Shown: positions 35,483 through 44,325, numbered from the stretch's first letter. The stretch: DNA of 64,000 nucleotides from Lentibacillus siamensis (GCF_039522605.1 NZ_BAAADS010000018.1:1-64000); one strand, 5' to 3'. The notes: generated from the letters alone by a model not told the origin. Translations and numbers: made by a program.

Positions 35483-36628
35483 ATGAAAAGGCGTTCGATT
35501 ACAGTCGGTATCAGTTTGATGTTCTTATTTTTCGTTTTCATACCGGCTGTACACGCAGACAGCGGCAAGACATATGAAGTTGGAGCAAATAACCTGAACG
35601 TGCGGACAGCACCGTCACACAGCGCGCAAATTATCGGAAAGTTAAATGACGGTGACAGAGTAGTAGTTTTTCAGAAAGCTTTTGGATGGGTACAAACCTA
35701 TTACGACGGTCAGAAAGCTTGGGTGGCGTCACAGTTTCTGTATCCTGCAGACGATCAGACAAGCACTGATTCAGGCTCTGAAACAATTTCCAACAGTACC
35801 CCGGAAAAAATAACAGTTACTGCAACAGAGGTCAGAATCCGAACCGGTCCCGGAACAAGCCACCAAATCATCGGCTACACTTCCAAAGGAGATACATACA
35901 ACCTGGTAAAGTCAACAAACAATTGGAACAAAGTAGTGCTTGGTGATGGATCATCCGGATGGATTGCCGGTTGGTTGACCGACTATGGCAACGGAAGCGG
36001 CGAATCATCAAAAAACAATACTACCAATAGTAACTCAAACGACAATAACGACTCTCAGCCAGAAAGCAGTAATCCTGCCGACGGATCATTGCAGGGTTAC
36101 AATATTGTGCTGGATCCCGGCCATGGTGGCAAAGATCCGGGTGCACTCGGCATCGGCGGAACGTTTGAAAAAAACGTAATCATGAACACGGTGGATAATA
36201 TCGCCAATAAATTACGTTCTGCAGGTGCAACCGTCATTCTAACTCGGGACAGCGATTATTTTCTTTCACTCGAGGAAAGAGTGCAGCTAAGCAATGCATA
36301 CAGTACCGACGCATTTATCAGCCTGCACTATAATGCATATCCAATGATGGGAATCAACGGAGTCAGCACACATTTTTATGAAGGTGGGGCGGATCGTCAG
36401 CTGGCGGCTTCCATTCAGTCTTCACTGGGACAGAATATCTCACTGTACAATCGCGGTATCATTCAAAGTGATTACCATGTACTCCGCGAAAACAGCGACC
36501 TGGCTGTACTTCTTGAGTTAGGGTTCATTACCAATCCGAACGACCTGGCCACAGCCCGGACAAACGCTTATCAGAACAATGTCGGAGATGGAATCGTCCA
36601 AGGATTATTGAATTATTTTAATGAATAA
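35483..36628 (+). CDS. Secreted N-acetylmuramoyl-L-alanine amidase with two SH3b domains
   Basis: A signal peptide (cleavage near VHA-DSG) is followed by two bacterial SH3 wall-binding domains (about 30-88 and 108-168), a Ser/Asn-rich linker (about 172-203) and an Amidase_3 domain. Zinc and catalytic residues are readable: DPGHGG, the glutamate in GTFEKN, SLHYNA and the final LLELGF. It cleaves the amide bond between MurNAc and L-Ala in peptidoglycan. AAGGAGGTG precedes the ATG. Layout is like CwlC/YrvJ relatives, not the YocH type. Confidence 0.93.
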   Translation: MKRRSITVGISLMFLFFVFIPAVHADSGKTYEVGANNLNVRTAPSHSAQIIGKLNDGDRVVVFQKAFGWVQTYYDGQKAWVASQFLYPADDQTSTDSGSETISNSTPEKITVTATEVRIRTGPGTSHQIIGYTSKGDTYNLVKSTNNWNKVVLGDGSSGWIAGWLTDYGNGSGESSKNNTTNSNSNDNNDSQPESSNPADGSLQGYNIVLDPGHGGKDPGALGIGGTFEKNVIMNTVDNIANKLRSAGATVILTRDSDYFLSLEERVQLSNAYSTDAFISLHYNAYPMMGINGVSTHFYEGGADRQLAASIQSSLGQNISLYNRGIIQSDYHVLRENSDLAVLLELGFITNPNDLATARTNAYQNNVGDGIVQGLLNYFNE

Positions 36629-36629
36629 A

Positions 36630-36672
36630 GAAGAGCTGTTCATCATATACATTGATGAGCAGCTCTTTTCAG
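36630..36672. terminator. Bidirectional terminator, overlaps 3' end of the minus-strand GNAT gene
   Basis: AAGAGCTG-TTCATCA pairs with TGATGA-GCAGCTCTT, followed by TTC on the plus side. Confidence 0.8.
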
Positions 36673-37146
36673 TTTTTTATGCAATATCAATTGTTCGCCT
36701 TTTCTTCCCATTATGCGATGTCCTGTGTCGATAAACCCGTTCCTCACATACAGGCACTGCGCTTTCAGATTTGCGTGGTTCACAGCTAATACCATTTCAT
36801 CTTTTCCCGGGAAATAATTTTTAACAAAATCATTAAGAACCCGGAGTGAGCGGCTTGCATAATGATTCCCCTGATGCCTGCTGTCAATTGAGTACGCCCT
36901 TAGCAGGATTGCATTACGATTATCACTGTATGTCTTTGCACCATCCCACCCATGCAGGACAAAAAAACCCACAAGCACATTGTTGTGAAGTATCAATACC
37001 GGATAACGACTTGGGTCATCGCAGCATGCTTTTAAAGCATCTAGCGGAAGGGCGGTAAATTGCAGGTGCGCTTCGTTTAAAAAATAATGATCAACTGCTG
37101 TCTTGAATTTTTCTGTATAAAACTCCAGATGAACGTTTGCCCTCAT
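36643..37146 (-). CDS. GNAT family N-acetyltransferase
   Basis: A 167-residue GNAT: LILHNNVLVGFFVLHG, ILLRAYSIDSRHQGNHYASRSLRVL (acetyl-CoA loop) and ANLKAQCLYVRNGFIDTGHRI. Its ATG overlaps the stop of the MerR-methyltransferase gene (ATGA), so it belongs to that autoregulated operon. Substrate unknown. Confidence 0.85.
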   Translation of the reverse strand: MRANVHLEFYTEKFKTAVDHYFLNEAHLQFTALPLDALKACCDDPSRYPVLILHNNVLVGFFVLHGWDGAKTYSDNRNAILLRAYSIDSRHQGNHYASRSLRVLNDFVKNYFPGKDEMVLAVNHANLKAQCLYVRNGFIDTGHRIMGRKGEQLILHKKLKRAAHQCI

Positions 37147-38183
37147 GGTTTTTTCACCGCGTAGATCATACTCAAAATATCATTGAACTGGTTTGTCTTC
37201 ACGGTATAATTATTTGTCTTGAGCCAGTCGGTTAATTTCGACTGATCCGCATAAAATTCATCGTCTATGGCGTAAATAGCCTCCGTATTCCCTTCCGCCT
37301 GAAAACGGTTGATGACCTGGCTGCGATGCGCTTCATTCAGGAACATCAAATCGACAATACAGATTTGTCCATCGTCCGTCAGCACCCGGGACATCTCCTC
37401 CAGCGCCAATATTTTTTCCGAATCGGAAATGTGGTGCAGCGCATAACTTGATACAACAGCATCGACTTGTTGATCCAACAGTGGCAGTGCAAGAAAATGT
37501 CCTTTTCGTGTTTCGATATCAGGGTGTTTTTCGCGGCAAACTTTAAGCATCTCCTCTGACTGATCAATTCCGATTACACCTACACCCTGATGAAGGAACC
37601 GTGCCCCCAAATTGCCGGTCCCAACTCCTACATCCGCGCACATGTCATTATTTTCCAAATTCATCATATCAGCAGCTTTGGAAAGAGCCTTTTCATAATC
37701 TTGATGCACATTGAATCGATATCCTGCCATTTTAATATTTTGATCATAATCAAAAGCCTGCTTATCGAAATTCCATTTGTCCTCCCAATTCTTCCGCAAC
37801 CCTTTTAAGTTTTTCAAGTGCTGTGACAGTCCGAATATTTCGGATGCAGAATAATGGCCATCCGCTGTTTGTGCGATCATTTTATCAATCGTCCTAATCA
37901 TATCTTTCATTTCCATCCACTTTTCAAACAATGCTGACCGCTGTATATTTAAATAATCGTTCATACTCATGTTCGGATTATGCAGAACATGCTTGATTTT
38001 CTCTACCGACATACCAACTTCCCGCAATGCGAGAATGGTGCCTAAGCGGAGAATGTCCGTATCTGTAAATGTCCGATAATCATTTTGCGTTTCTTTTTTC
38101 GGTGTAATCAGTCCTTTCTGTTCATAATAACGGATTGATCGTGCTGTTGTGTTGAGTTGTGTTGCGACATCTTTAATATGCAT
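37143..38183 (-). CDS. MerR-type regulator fused to a SAM methyltransferase
   Basis: Residues 1-70 are a MerR winged helix (MHIKDVATQLNTTARSIRYY, then KGLI and FTDTDILRLGTI), followed by a helical dimerisation stretch to about 130. The second half is a class I SAM methyltransferase with motif I ADVGVGTGNLG near 183, GIDQSEEML and SSYALHHISD. The fusion suggests that binding of SAM or of a toxic methyl acceptor switches the promoter. AAAGGGGCTGCTTTT precedes the ATG. It is co-transcribed with a GNAT gene. Confidence 0.88.
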   Translation of the reverse strand: MHIKDVATQLNTTARSIRYYEQKGLITPKKETQNDYRTFTDTDILRLGTILALREVGMSVEKIKHVLHNPNMSMNDYLNIQRSALFEKWMEMKDMIRTIDKMIAQTADGHYSASEIFGLSQHLKNLKGLRKNWEDKWNFDKQAFDYDQNIKMAGYRFNVHQDYEKALSKAADMMNLENNDMCADVGVGTGNLGARFLHQGVGVIGIDQSEEMLKVCREKHPDIETRKGHFLALPLLDQQVDAVVSSYALHHISDSEKILALEEMSRVLTDDGQICIVDLMFLNEAHRSQVINRFQAEGNTEAIYAIDDEFYADQSKLTDWLKTNNYTVKTNQFNDILSMIYAVKKP

Positions 38184-38209
38184 AAAAGCAGCCCCTTTCT
38201 TCTTTTTCT

Positions 38210-38240
38210 ACTATAAACGTTGACGTTGCGTTAATGTAAA
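38210..38240 (-). promoter_or_regulatory. MerR-type promoter with 19-bp spacer and dyad
   Basis: On the minus strand: TTTACA (38240-38235), a 19-bp spacer, TATAGT (38215-38210). The over-long spacer contains the dyad TTAACG-CAA-CGTCAA (38234-38220). This is the architecture MerR proteins untwist for activation, so autoregulation is likely. Confidence 0.78.
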
Positions 38241-38286
38241 GAGTTTTTCTTATAAGGTCAACCATAATTTATACTCTCTGACGTTA

Positions 38287-38371
38287 TTAGAAAACTTGGT
38301 TGTCACCAAGCCTTTAGGTGACAGCCTTAGTTGCACTTATGCAGTAAGAAAGTTTTATACTTATCTGCTAA
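38287..38371 (+). repeat. Dispersed 75-bp structured element, copy 1
   Basis: Bases 38287-38361 are identical to the copies at 54294 and 63489; a looser ATCTGC-YAAA tail follows. Outer arms AAAACTT/AAGTTTT enclose two hairpins: GGTTGTCACC/GGTGACAGCC and CTTA-TGCA/TGCA-TAAG. It stands 68 bp before the gene at 38439. Confidence 0.9.
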
Positions 38372-38438
38372 AAAAATGGGTCAGCCCGGGAATCTTTGTT
38401 ATACTGGACATAATTTGCAATGAAACGAGGAATGCCAC

Positions 38439-39698
38439 ATGAATGAACAGCTTCGGGAACTTACCGAATACATACAGGAAAGTCTGGGATTGCAGCATTA
38501 TCATCTGACGCAGCACCATATTTTCCGCGAAACAAATCACTTTAATGAAACCATCTATACGCTGAACACGGAATGGATGTGGGATGGTGCAAAGGATGCG
38601 GGAGTCTTTAATCCTGCTGGTGCGGCAGTTGTCGATATGAACTTTCACACGAGGGAATTCACGCGCATTACCTTTGTAAAAGATATCAGTCATGCCCTTT
38701 CTGATAACTATCCTTCATCCGACACGGAAAGTGCAATCGAATGGATTGAAGCGCAGACTGGGCTGACATTCGGCCGTCAATTTTTGCTTATTGATGATGC
38801 GGATGGCGTATTAAGTTTTGGAGCGGCAGTTGACAATATCCCTGTATCACCTACTGGAACAATTGAAATTGCTTTTAATGAGGACGGTCAATTAACCAAT
38901 TTCTGGATTAGCGGTGATTTTCCCGATGAAAATCAGATTCAGTGGGAGCCGTTCGCGCTGACACCGGAAAAATTTGAATCACACGCTAAAGAACAGTGCG
39001 TACTGATGGAAGTCCCTGATGAATACCAGCAAGAATGGAAAGCTTACTATGGAATGGAAGAGGCATTTATTACAAATGATGGTGACCGGGTAATACCGTT
39101 TGTCAGAGGCGAAAACTCCGCTGTAACGCTGGATATGGTCATGGAGTGGGATCCTGAGCCGATTGATGAGACTTTCACACCGGGAGAAACGGACTTTTCC
39201 ACTGAAGTGACAGTTGAGACGGCTTTAAAAAATGAGCCCCATCCGGATGGACAGCCAATTACCGAGGACGTGCAGAAAACATGTGCGATGGAGGCACTTC
39301 ACTTCTTGCAAAAAGCTTATCCGGATGACAGCGGGAAATGGAAACTAACAACATTAACCCGGGAAAAGGGGTACCTGTTTGCTGAATTGCGACCCACCAA
39401 GCCAACAGGAAAAATGTTGGAACGTAAAATCAAGGTAATTATGGATCCTGACCGTCTATCCCCTGTTGATTATTCCGATAACGCACAATTGCTTGGAATG
39501 TTTAACAACTTTCAGGAGGCGGAATCCGCGGTTGTTACCGAAGCGGAAGCATTTGAAACATTATGGGACCATATTGAAATGGATCCTGTGTATGTGTACG
39601 ATGATGCCGCTGGAAAGTATATTTTATGCGGCAAGCTTGATTGCGCATATGCCGTTGTTGCCGTTACAGGGGAAATTGTTTTGTTGAATACATTGTAA
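38439..39698 (+). CDS. Cytoplasmic protein of unknown function (YcdB/YcdC-like?)
   Basis: A 419-residue acidic protein with no signal peptide and no membrane segment. It seems to have repeated segments of about 200 residues, each with a PVSPTGTIEIAFNEDGQLTNFW-like strand, which recalls YcdB/YcdC-type repeats; this is only a resemblance. Start at the ATG after AACGAGGAATGCCAC. It has its own terminator. Confidence 0.62.
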   Translation: MNEQLRELTEYIQESLGLQHYHLTQHHIFRETNHFNETIYTLNTEWMWDGAKDAGVFNPAGAAVVDMNFHTREFTRITFVKDISHALSDNYPSSDTESAIEWIEAQTGLTFGRQFLLIDDADGVLSFGAAVDNIPVSPTGTIEIAFNEDGQLTNFWISGDFPDENQIQWEPFALTPEKFESHAKEQCVLMEVPDEYQQEWKAYYGMEEAFITNDGDRVIPFVRGENSAVTLDMVMEWDPEPIDETFTPGETDFSTEVTVETALKNEPHPDGQPITEDVQKTCAMEALHFLQKAYPDDSGKWKLTTLTREKGYLFAELRPTKPTGKMLERKIKVIMDPDRLSPVDYSDNAQLLGMFNNFQEAESAVVTEAEAFETLWDHIEMDPVYVYDDAAGKYILCGKLDCAYAVVAVTGEIVLLNTL

Positions 39699-39705
39699 CG
39701 TGAAG

Positions 39706-39740
39706 CGGTGTGCACTGTTCCATAGTGCACACCGTTTATT
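39706..39740 (+). terminator. Terminator of the 38439-39698 gene
   Basis: CGGTGTGCACT (39706-39716) / AGTGCACACCG (39724-39734), then TTTATT. Confidence 0.88.
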
Positions 39741-39787
39741 AACAATTCAACAAAACTCGGGTGGTGCCTGTTCTTGTCGAATTTTAT

Positions 39788-40834
39788 CTACAAATCGTCA
39801 AATCCGTTCATATCACTTGTCTTTGTGTACTGTCGGGATTTTTGTTCGAAAAAGTCGGTTTTTGTTCCGTCAAAATTATCGACATATGCGCGAATCCACT
39901 TCATCGGGTTGTCGGTGAAATCAGGATAGAGTTCGCTAAGCCCCATCATCCGCAGCATTTTATTCGCCCGATATTTGACGTATCCAGTCATTTCATCTGT
40001 ATCGATGCCGTCAACATCCGCCAGAACATAATTCGACCATTCCATTTCGAGTTCGACCGACATGCGAAACTGCTCATACACCCAGTCGGTAAACGCCGCA
40101 TTGTTCATGTCCGGATTTTCTGCCAAAACAGCTCGAAACAGCTCGGAAATAAAGCGTCCATGCTCCAGTTCATCCCGGTTAATATAACTGATCATCGTCG
40201 ACGTGCCGACCATTTTATTTTGCCTGGCCAGGTTGTAAAAAAATGCAAACCCCGAGTAAAAAAACATCCCTTCCAACAGCGCAGTATAGACCAATGTTTT
40301 CTGCAAATTTTCGACAGTCGGATTTTCGACAAATGCATTGTACTGTTGTGTCAGCTTCTTATTCCGTTTCAACAGTACCGAATCCTGCCGTCCCAGCTCA
40401 AATGACATATTTTGCTCATCAAGTGATACGACCGATGACAGCACATAGGAATAGCTTTCATTGTGCACTGCTTCTTGCTGTGCAATAACCGCCATAATAG
40501 ACTGAACAGATGGATCTGTCGCATATAACGAAATCAGAAGTGCGGTTCTGGTCTGCGGTGCATCCAACGTCGAAAGCAATCCAATCACTTTCAAATATGC
40601 GTCGCGTTCACTCCTGGTTAAATCAGCAAATTGCCGTACATCAGCTGACATATTGATTTCGTCCGCCTGCCAATAGTTGCCGATCAGCCGTTTATATATT
40701 TTATACCAATGCGGATAAGCGATATTGTTCCAATTCAATATTCCGCTTGATTCGCCGCCAAACAATGCAGTTGATTTGTTCGGATGCAATGGCTCCAGTG
40801 TTTTCGCTTTTTCAAGCAAGGCTTTTGACATCAT
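39788..40834 (-). CDS. nrdF: Ribonucleotide reductase small subunit (class Ib NrdF-like)
   Basis: It carries the dimetal-tyrosyl cofactor for NDP reduction. Ligands fit the R2 pattern: D91, E121, H124, E188, E222 and H225, with Y128 in the E-xx-H-xxx-Y spacing of the radical tyrosine. Length 348 is normal. It is the last gene of nrdE-flavodoxin-nrdF; its start overlaps the flavodoxin by 23 bases. GGAGTGTTGC precedes the ATG. Expression should follow the cobalamin riboswitch and NrdR boxes upstream of nrdE. Confidence 0.93.
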   Translation of the reverse strand: MMSKALLEKAKTLEPLHPNKSTALFGGESSGILNWNNIAYPHWYKIYKRLIGNYWQADEINMSADVRQFADLTRSERDAYLKVIGLLSTLDAPQTRTALLISLYATDPSVQSIMAVIAQQEAVHNESYSYVLSSVVSLDEQNMSFELGRQDSVLLKRNKKLTQQYNAFVENPTVENLQKTLVYTALLEGMFFYSGFAFFYNLARQNKMVGTSTMISYINRDELEHGRFISELFRAVLAENPDMNNAAFTDWVYEQFRMSVELEMEWSNYVLADVDGIDTDEMTGYVKYRANKMLRMMGLSELYPDFTDNPMKWIRAYVDNFDGTKTDFFEQKSRQYTKTSDMNGFDDL

Positions 40835-41246
40835 GCAACACTCCTTCGATCCAATTTTTCACGAATTGTTCCTGTGACCCGCGTGGTGACTGTTCGATTT
40901 TCAGTCCGGGCCAGCTGCTTCCATAAAAAACTGCCAGCTTATCGACGGCCCGGCAAAACAGCTCATCTCCGCCAAACTGTGTGTCCCCTGTGCCGAACAC
41001 CGCGACACGCTCTGGCTTATATCCGACCTCCAGCACGAAATCCTTCACTTCATCCGGTGTTGATCCCCTGTCCCATGTAAACGTTCCGATAAAAACACAG
41101 TCATAACGGGATGCATCAACTGGCGGATCAATACCAATCCGGTGCATATCAACAGCCATGCCGTCCTTAAGCAGGCATTCCTCTGCCATCTCCGCCACCT
41201 CCTTCGTGTTTCCGCTGTACGACAAATACGCAATCACACTTCTCAA
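40812..41246 (-). CDS. Flavodoxin (NrdI-like partner of the RNR)
   Basis: A 144-residue flavodoxin with the FMN phosphate loop SYSGNTKEVA (9-18), FIGTFTWDRGSTP and GTGDTQFGG. Sitting between nrdE and nrdF, it probably supplies superoxide or electrons to assemble the NrdF metal cofactor, the job of NrdI in class Ib operons. It is a canonical short-chain flavodoxin in sequence rather than a typical NrdI, so the role is inference from position. Overlaps nrdE by 4 bases. Confidence 0.85.
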   Translation of the reverse strand: MRSVIAYLSYSGNTKEVAEMAEECLLKDGMAVDMHRIGIDPPVDASRYDCVFIGTFTWDRGSTPDEVKDFVLEVGYKPERVAVFGTGDTQFGGDELFCRAVDKLAVFYGSSWPGLKIEQSPRGSQEQFVKNWIEGVLHDVKSLA

Positions 41247-43438
41247 CTTTCACACCACACACATTCTTCAACATCATTGGACGTCGACCGGACATAATAC
41301 GTCGTCTTCAGCCCTTCTTTCCAGGCCAACAGATGTAAATCCAGCAGCACCGACGCCTTGATTGTATTCGGTACATAAAAATTGAACGATATGCTTTGGT
41401 CAATATGCTTTTGCCGTGCAGCATTCTGGCGGATCGACCAGCGCTGATCAAGGATATAAGCTGATTTCCGGTAAATATCATATGTCTGATGGTCAAGTTC
41501 TGGTGCTGCAGCAGCTATCTTAAAGTCCTTTTTCTCTTCAAAATAAAATGGTTTAAAAACCGGATCAATGCTGGCAGTCGACCCAGCAATCATGGACGTT
41601 GATGAATTAGGGGCAACTGCCATCAGGTAACCATTGCGGATGCCATATGTAGCGACCTCTGCTTTCAACTCATCCCACGCTGCACCGGTATAATTTTTTT
41701 CGGAAAAATAACTGCCGGATGCCCATTTACTTCCCGCAAATGCCGGATAGCTGCCCTTTTCCCTGCTTAGTTCCATGCTTTCCCGAATCGACAAATAGGC
41801 AATTTTTTCATAGAGTTGATCAGCATAAGCTACTGCGTCATCTGTTTCCCAGTGAATTCCTTTTTTGGCAAGCAAATGATGCCAGCCGAACGTGCCAAGG
41901 CCGATTGCCCGGTATTTCCGGTTGGTTAAACGCGTTTGTTTAATCGGCAGCGTATTAATGTCAATCACATTATCCAGCATGCGAACTTGAATGGGGATAA
42001 GCTTCTCCAGCACATCGTCCGGCACTGCCCGCCCCAGATTGATCGAACTTAAGTTGCAAACTACATAATCACCGGATTTGTATTTTTGAACTATCGTATC
42101 TTCCGCTTCCACATATTCCTCCAAAAACTCGGTCGGTGACTGATTCTGTGTGATTTCGGTACACAGATTGGAACAGTAAATCATGCCTGCTTGCGGATTC
42201 GTATTGTGCCTGTTGACCTCGTCACGGTAAAACATGAATGGCGTCCCCGATTCAAGCTGTGACTTCATAATCCGCTTCATAATCTCAATCGCAGGCACCG
42301 TTTTTTTCGTTAATAATGGCGATGCAGTACATTCGAGATATCGGTCGCGAAAACTTCCTGCTCCTGTTTCTTCATCATAGAAATCCTCCAGTGAATATCC
42401 CATCACCTGTCTTACTTCATGCGGGTCGAACAAATGCCAGTCCCCCCGCTTTTCCACCTGCTCCATGAAATAGTCCGGCAGACACACTCCCGTAAAAATA
42501 TCGTGCGCTCGCATACGGTCATCCCCGTTATTCAGCTTCAGGTCGAGGAATGCTTCAATATCCTGATGCCACACATCTAGGTAAATGGCAATTGCACCTT
42601 TCCGCGTGCCGAGTTGATCAACATTTACCGCCGTATTATTCAGCTGCTTGATCCATGGTACGACACCACTGGACATATTTTTAAACCCTTTGATTGAACT
42701 GCCGCGGCTGCGTATTTTCCCCATATATACACCAATCCCGCCGCCGTTTTTGGAAAGCTTGGCAATGTCTGTGTTGCTGTCGTAGATGGACTGCAAGCTG
42801 TCATCGACTGTATCGATAAAACAGCTGGACAACTGACCATGTGTCTTACCGGCATTGGTGAGTGTCGGCGTTGCCACTGTCATGTATAAATTGCTTAAAG
42901 CCCAGTAAGCTTCTGTTACCAATTCGATACGCCGCGCGGGCTCCTCATCTTGCATCAAATACATGGCAATCACCATCCATCGTTCCTGTGGCAGTTCATA
43001 TACATTTTTATCGTGGTCCCGAGCTAGGTATCGGCTTGCCAGCGTATATAATCCCAAGTAGTTAAACAACCTATCCCGCTGCGGTTCAACTACATCTGCT
43101 AACCATTCAATTTCATCTTTCGAATATTTTTGCAGCAACAGGTCCGTATAAATGCCTTTTTCGGTTAACGTTACGAGCAAGTGATGAAAGTCCCCGTATC
43201 CGTTGTCTTCCCCCCGATTCGTCGCTGCCTCCTTATATAATTGAGCCAGATAAATCCGGCCAGCCGCAAAAGTCCAATCCGGGGCAGCCTCATCCATCTG
43301 TTCCAGAGCAAATTTTATCAGGCTGTCATGCGATTTTACCTCGTATGCCTTCTCCAAAAATGCCCCCTTATCAACATTTAACCCTTCTGTTGCATCTTCA
43401 ACCAGTTCTGCTATTTGATCTGTTGCAGTCAATACCAT
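41243..43438 (-). CDS. nrdE: Ribonucleotide reductase large subunit NrdE
   Basis: It reduces ribonucleoside diphosphates. The active site is intact: SSCFIDTVDDS (first redox cysteine), YCSNLCTEI (N-x-C-x-E), the second half with NGYLMAVAPNSSTSMIAGSTASIDP, and the C-terminal redox tail ECVWCES. The 731-residue length fits NrdE; no complete N-terminal ATP-cone is apparent. AAAAAGGAGGCTGATCTA precedes the ATG. The cobalamin riboswitch in its leader implies that a B12-dependent (class II) RNR exists elsewhere in this genome and that this enzyme is the back-up. Confidence 0.95.
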   Translation of the reverse strand: MVLTATDQIAELVEDATEGLNVDKGAFLEKAYEVKSHDSLIKFALEQMDEAAPDWTFAAGRIYLAQLYKEAATNRGEDNGYGDFHHLLVTLTEKGIYTDLLLQKYSKDEIEWLADVVEPQRDRLFNYLGLYTLASRYLARDHDKNVYELPQERWMVIAMYLMQDEEPARRIELVTEAYWALSNLYMTVATPTLTNAGKTHGQLSSCFIDTVDDSLQSIYDSNTDIAKLSKNGGGIGVYMGKIRSRGSSIKGFKNMSSGVVPWIKQLNNTAVNVDQLGTRKGAIAIYLDVWHQDIEAFLDLKLNNGDDRMRAHDIFTGVCLPDYFMEQVEKRGDWHLFDPHEVRQVMGYSLEDFYDEETGAGSFRDRYLECTASPLLTKKTVPAIEIMKRIMKSQLESGTPFMFYRDEVNRHNTNPQAGMIYCSNLCTEITQNQSPTEFLEEYVEAEDTIVQKYKSGDYVVCNLSSINLGRAVPDDVLEKLIPIQVRMLDNVIDINTLPIKQTRLTNRKYRAIGLGTFGWHHLLAKKGIHWETDDAVAYADQLYEKIAYLSIRESMELSREKGSYPAFAGSKWASGSYFSEKNYTGAAWDELKAEVATYGIRNGYLMAVAPNSSTSMIAGSTASIDPVFKPFYFEEKKDFKIAAAAPELDHQTYDIYRKSAYILDQRWSIRQNAARQKHIDQSISFNFYVPNTIKASVLLDLHLLAWKEGLKTTYYVRSTSNDVEECVWCES

Positions 43439-43462
43439 TAGATCAGCCTCCCTTTTTACATA

Positions 43463-43488
43463 AAAAACCGCTCACCCGGGGATGAACG
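43463..43488 (-). terminator. Second leader terminator of the nrd operon
   Basis: CCGTTCATCC / GGGTGAGCGG stem with TTTTTT after it, just before the nrdE ribosome site. Confidence 0.75.
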
Positions 43489-43490
43489 GC

Positions 43491-43528
43491 AAAAACGATA
43501 GAAAGCCACGTGTATGTATTCTATCGTT
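43491..43528 (-). terminator. Expression-platform terminator of the cobalamin riboswitch
   Basis: AACGATAGAA (minus 43528-43519) pairs with TTCTATCGTT (43503-43494), followed by TTTGCC. Its 5' arm overlaps GAAACG, which can alternatively pair with CGTTTC at 43559-43554, giving a mutually exclusive antiterminator. Confidence 0.8.
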
Positions 43529-43544
43529 TCACCTTCACTTGCCC

Positions 43545-43727
43545 CGAGGAATCGAAACGTTAGAGTTATGGCAGGTCTCCTGGCTTATGCTTCCATCTAC
43601 TTGGGGCCTTCCCGTATCATCGCCGTTAAGCTTATGATACAGTGGATTTCCCGTTCGTCACACATACAGTTGCGGGGACAGCTCCGGATTTTCACCGAAT
43701 TCCCTTTTAAGACAACATCTGTCACCT
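43545..43727 (-). ncRNA. Cobalamin (AdoCbl) riboswitch
   Basis: The minus strand reads the conserved elements in order: GGTGAC start, AGGGAATTCGGTGAAAATCC, GGAGCTGTCCCCGCAACTGT, CCACTG, CGGGAAGG, and the B12 box AGCCAGGAGACCTGCC (minus strand of 43570-43585). It lies directly upstream of nrdE and should terminate transcription when adenosylcobalamin is plentiful. Confidence 0.97.
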
Positions 43728-43738
43728 TAACTCAAAAT

Positions 43739-43750
43739 ACTAGATATAGT
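43739..43750 (-). promoter_or_regulatory. NrdR box 2
   Basis: ACTAGATATAGT matches the NrdR consensus core CWATATATWG with one change. Its centre is 31 bp from that of box 1, the usual tandem spacing. Confidence 0.75.
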
Positions 43751-43768
43751 TATTTTATTTAAAATACT

Positions 43769-43782
43769 TACAATATATTGTA
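43769..43782 (-). promoter_or_regulatory. NrdR box 1
   Basis: TACAATATATTGTA, a perfect 14-bp palindrome that fits the NrdR box. Together with box 2 it should mediate repression by NrdR when dATP is high. Confidence 0.8.
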
Positions 43783-43869
43783 CTGCAACATTATCATAAG
43801 AAACTATTTCCTGCAATAGAAATATGCTAAAATGAGTACAGGACAGTTTACAGAAAGGTGTGCTTTCAA

Positions 43870-44280
43870 ATGGAAATCGTCATCACCGTACTGATTTTGG
43901 CTGTACCAATCATTGCCCTCGTTAATCGATTCAGAGGAAAACAATCATCCGGCGGAACAAATTATACCCCGGCAAGTGATATTTTTGAGGGAACTGCCAA
44001 CACCTATGGGAAAGAACAGCCGCCCGGTGAAACGACTCGTAAACATGCCTATGTGCAGGAGGAACCCGGCACATATACAAGTGAGGATTATATGGACCCG
44101 CCACCCAACGAGCCGTTCAATGACGCGATTGACCATATGAACAAGATCGAAGGAAATCCGTATCGCAACGACACCTCTGTCAGCCAACTTCCAAAAGGAA
44201 TTAGACTGTTATTTTATGTATTGCTTGGTTTTGTCGGACTGCTTATCATCGGCATTGTCTACGGAACATGGTTTTACTGA
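43870..44280 (+). CDS. Bitopic membrane protein, unknown function
   Basis: A 136-residue protein with one hydrophobic helix at each end (IVITVLILAVPIIALV and LFYVLLGFVGLLIIGIVYGT) and a polar, Pro/Glu/Thr-rich middle of about 80 residues. Both helices would place the middle on one side of the membrane. ATG 43870 is chosen; AGAAAGG lies 12 bases upstream. No family recognised. It is divergent from the nrd operon. Confidence 0.7.
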   Translation: MEIVITVLILAVPIIALVNRFRGKQSSGGTNYTPASDIFEGTANTYGKEQPPGETTRKHAYVQEEPGTYTSEDYMDPPPNEPFNDAIDHMNKIEGNPYRNDTSVSQLPKGIRLLFYVLLGFVGLLIIGIVYGTWFY

Positions 44281-44292
44281 ATAGTTACCAAT

Positions 44293-44325
44293 AAACGCCC
44301 AGATTTATTCTGAGCGTTATTTTCT
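44293..44325 (+). terminator. Terminator of the 43870-44280 gene
   Basis: AACGC-CCAG / CTGAGCGTT stem (44294-44318) then ATTTTCTTTT. Confidence 0.8.
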
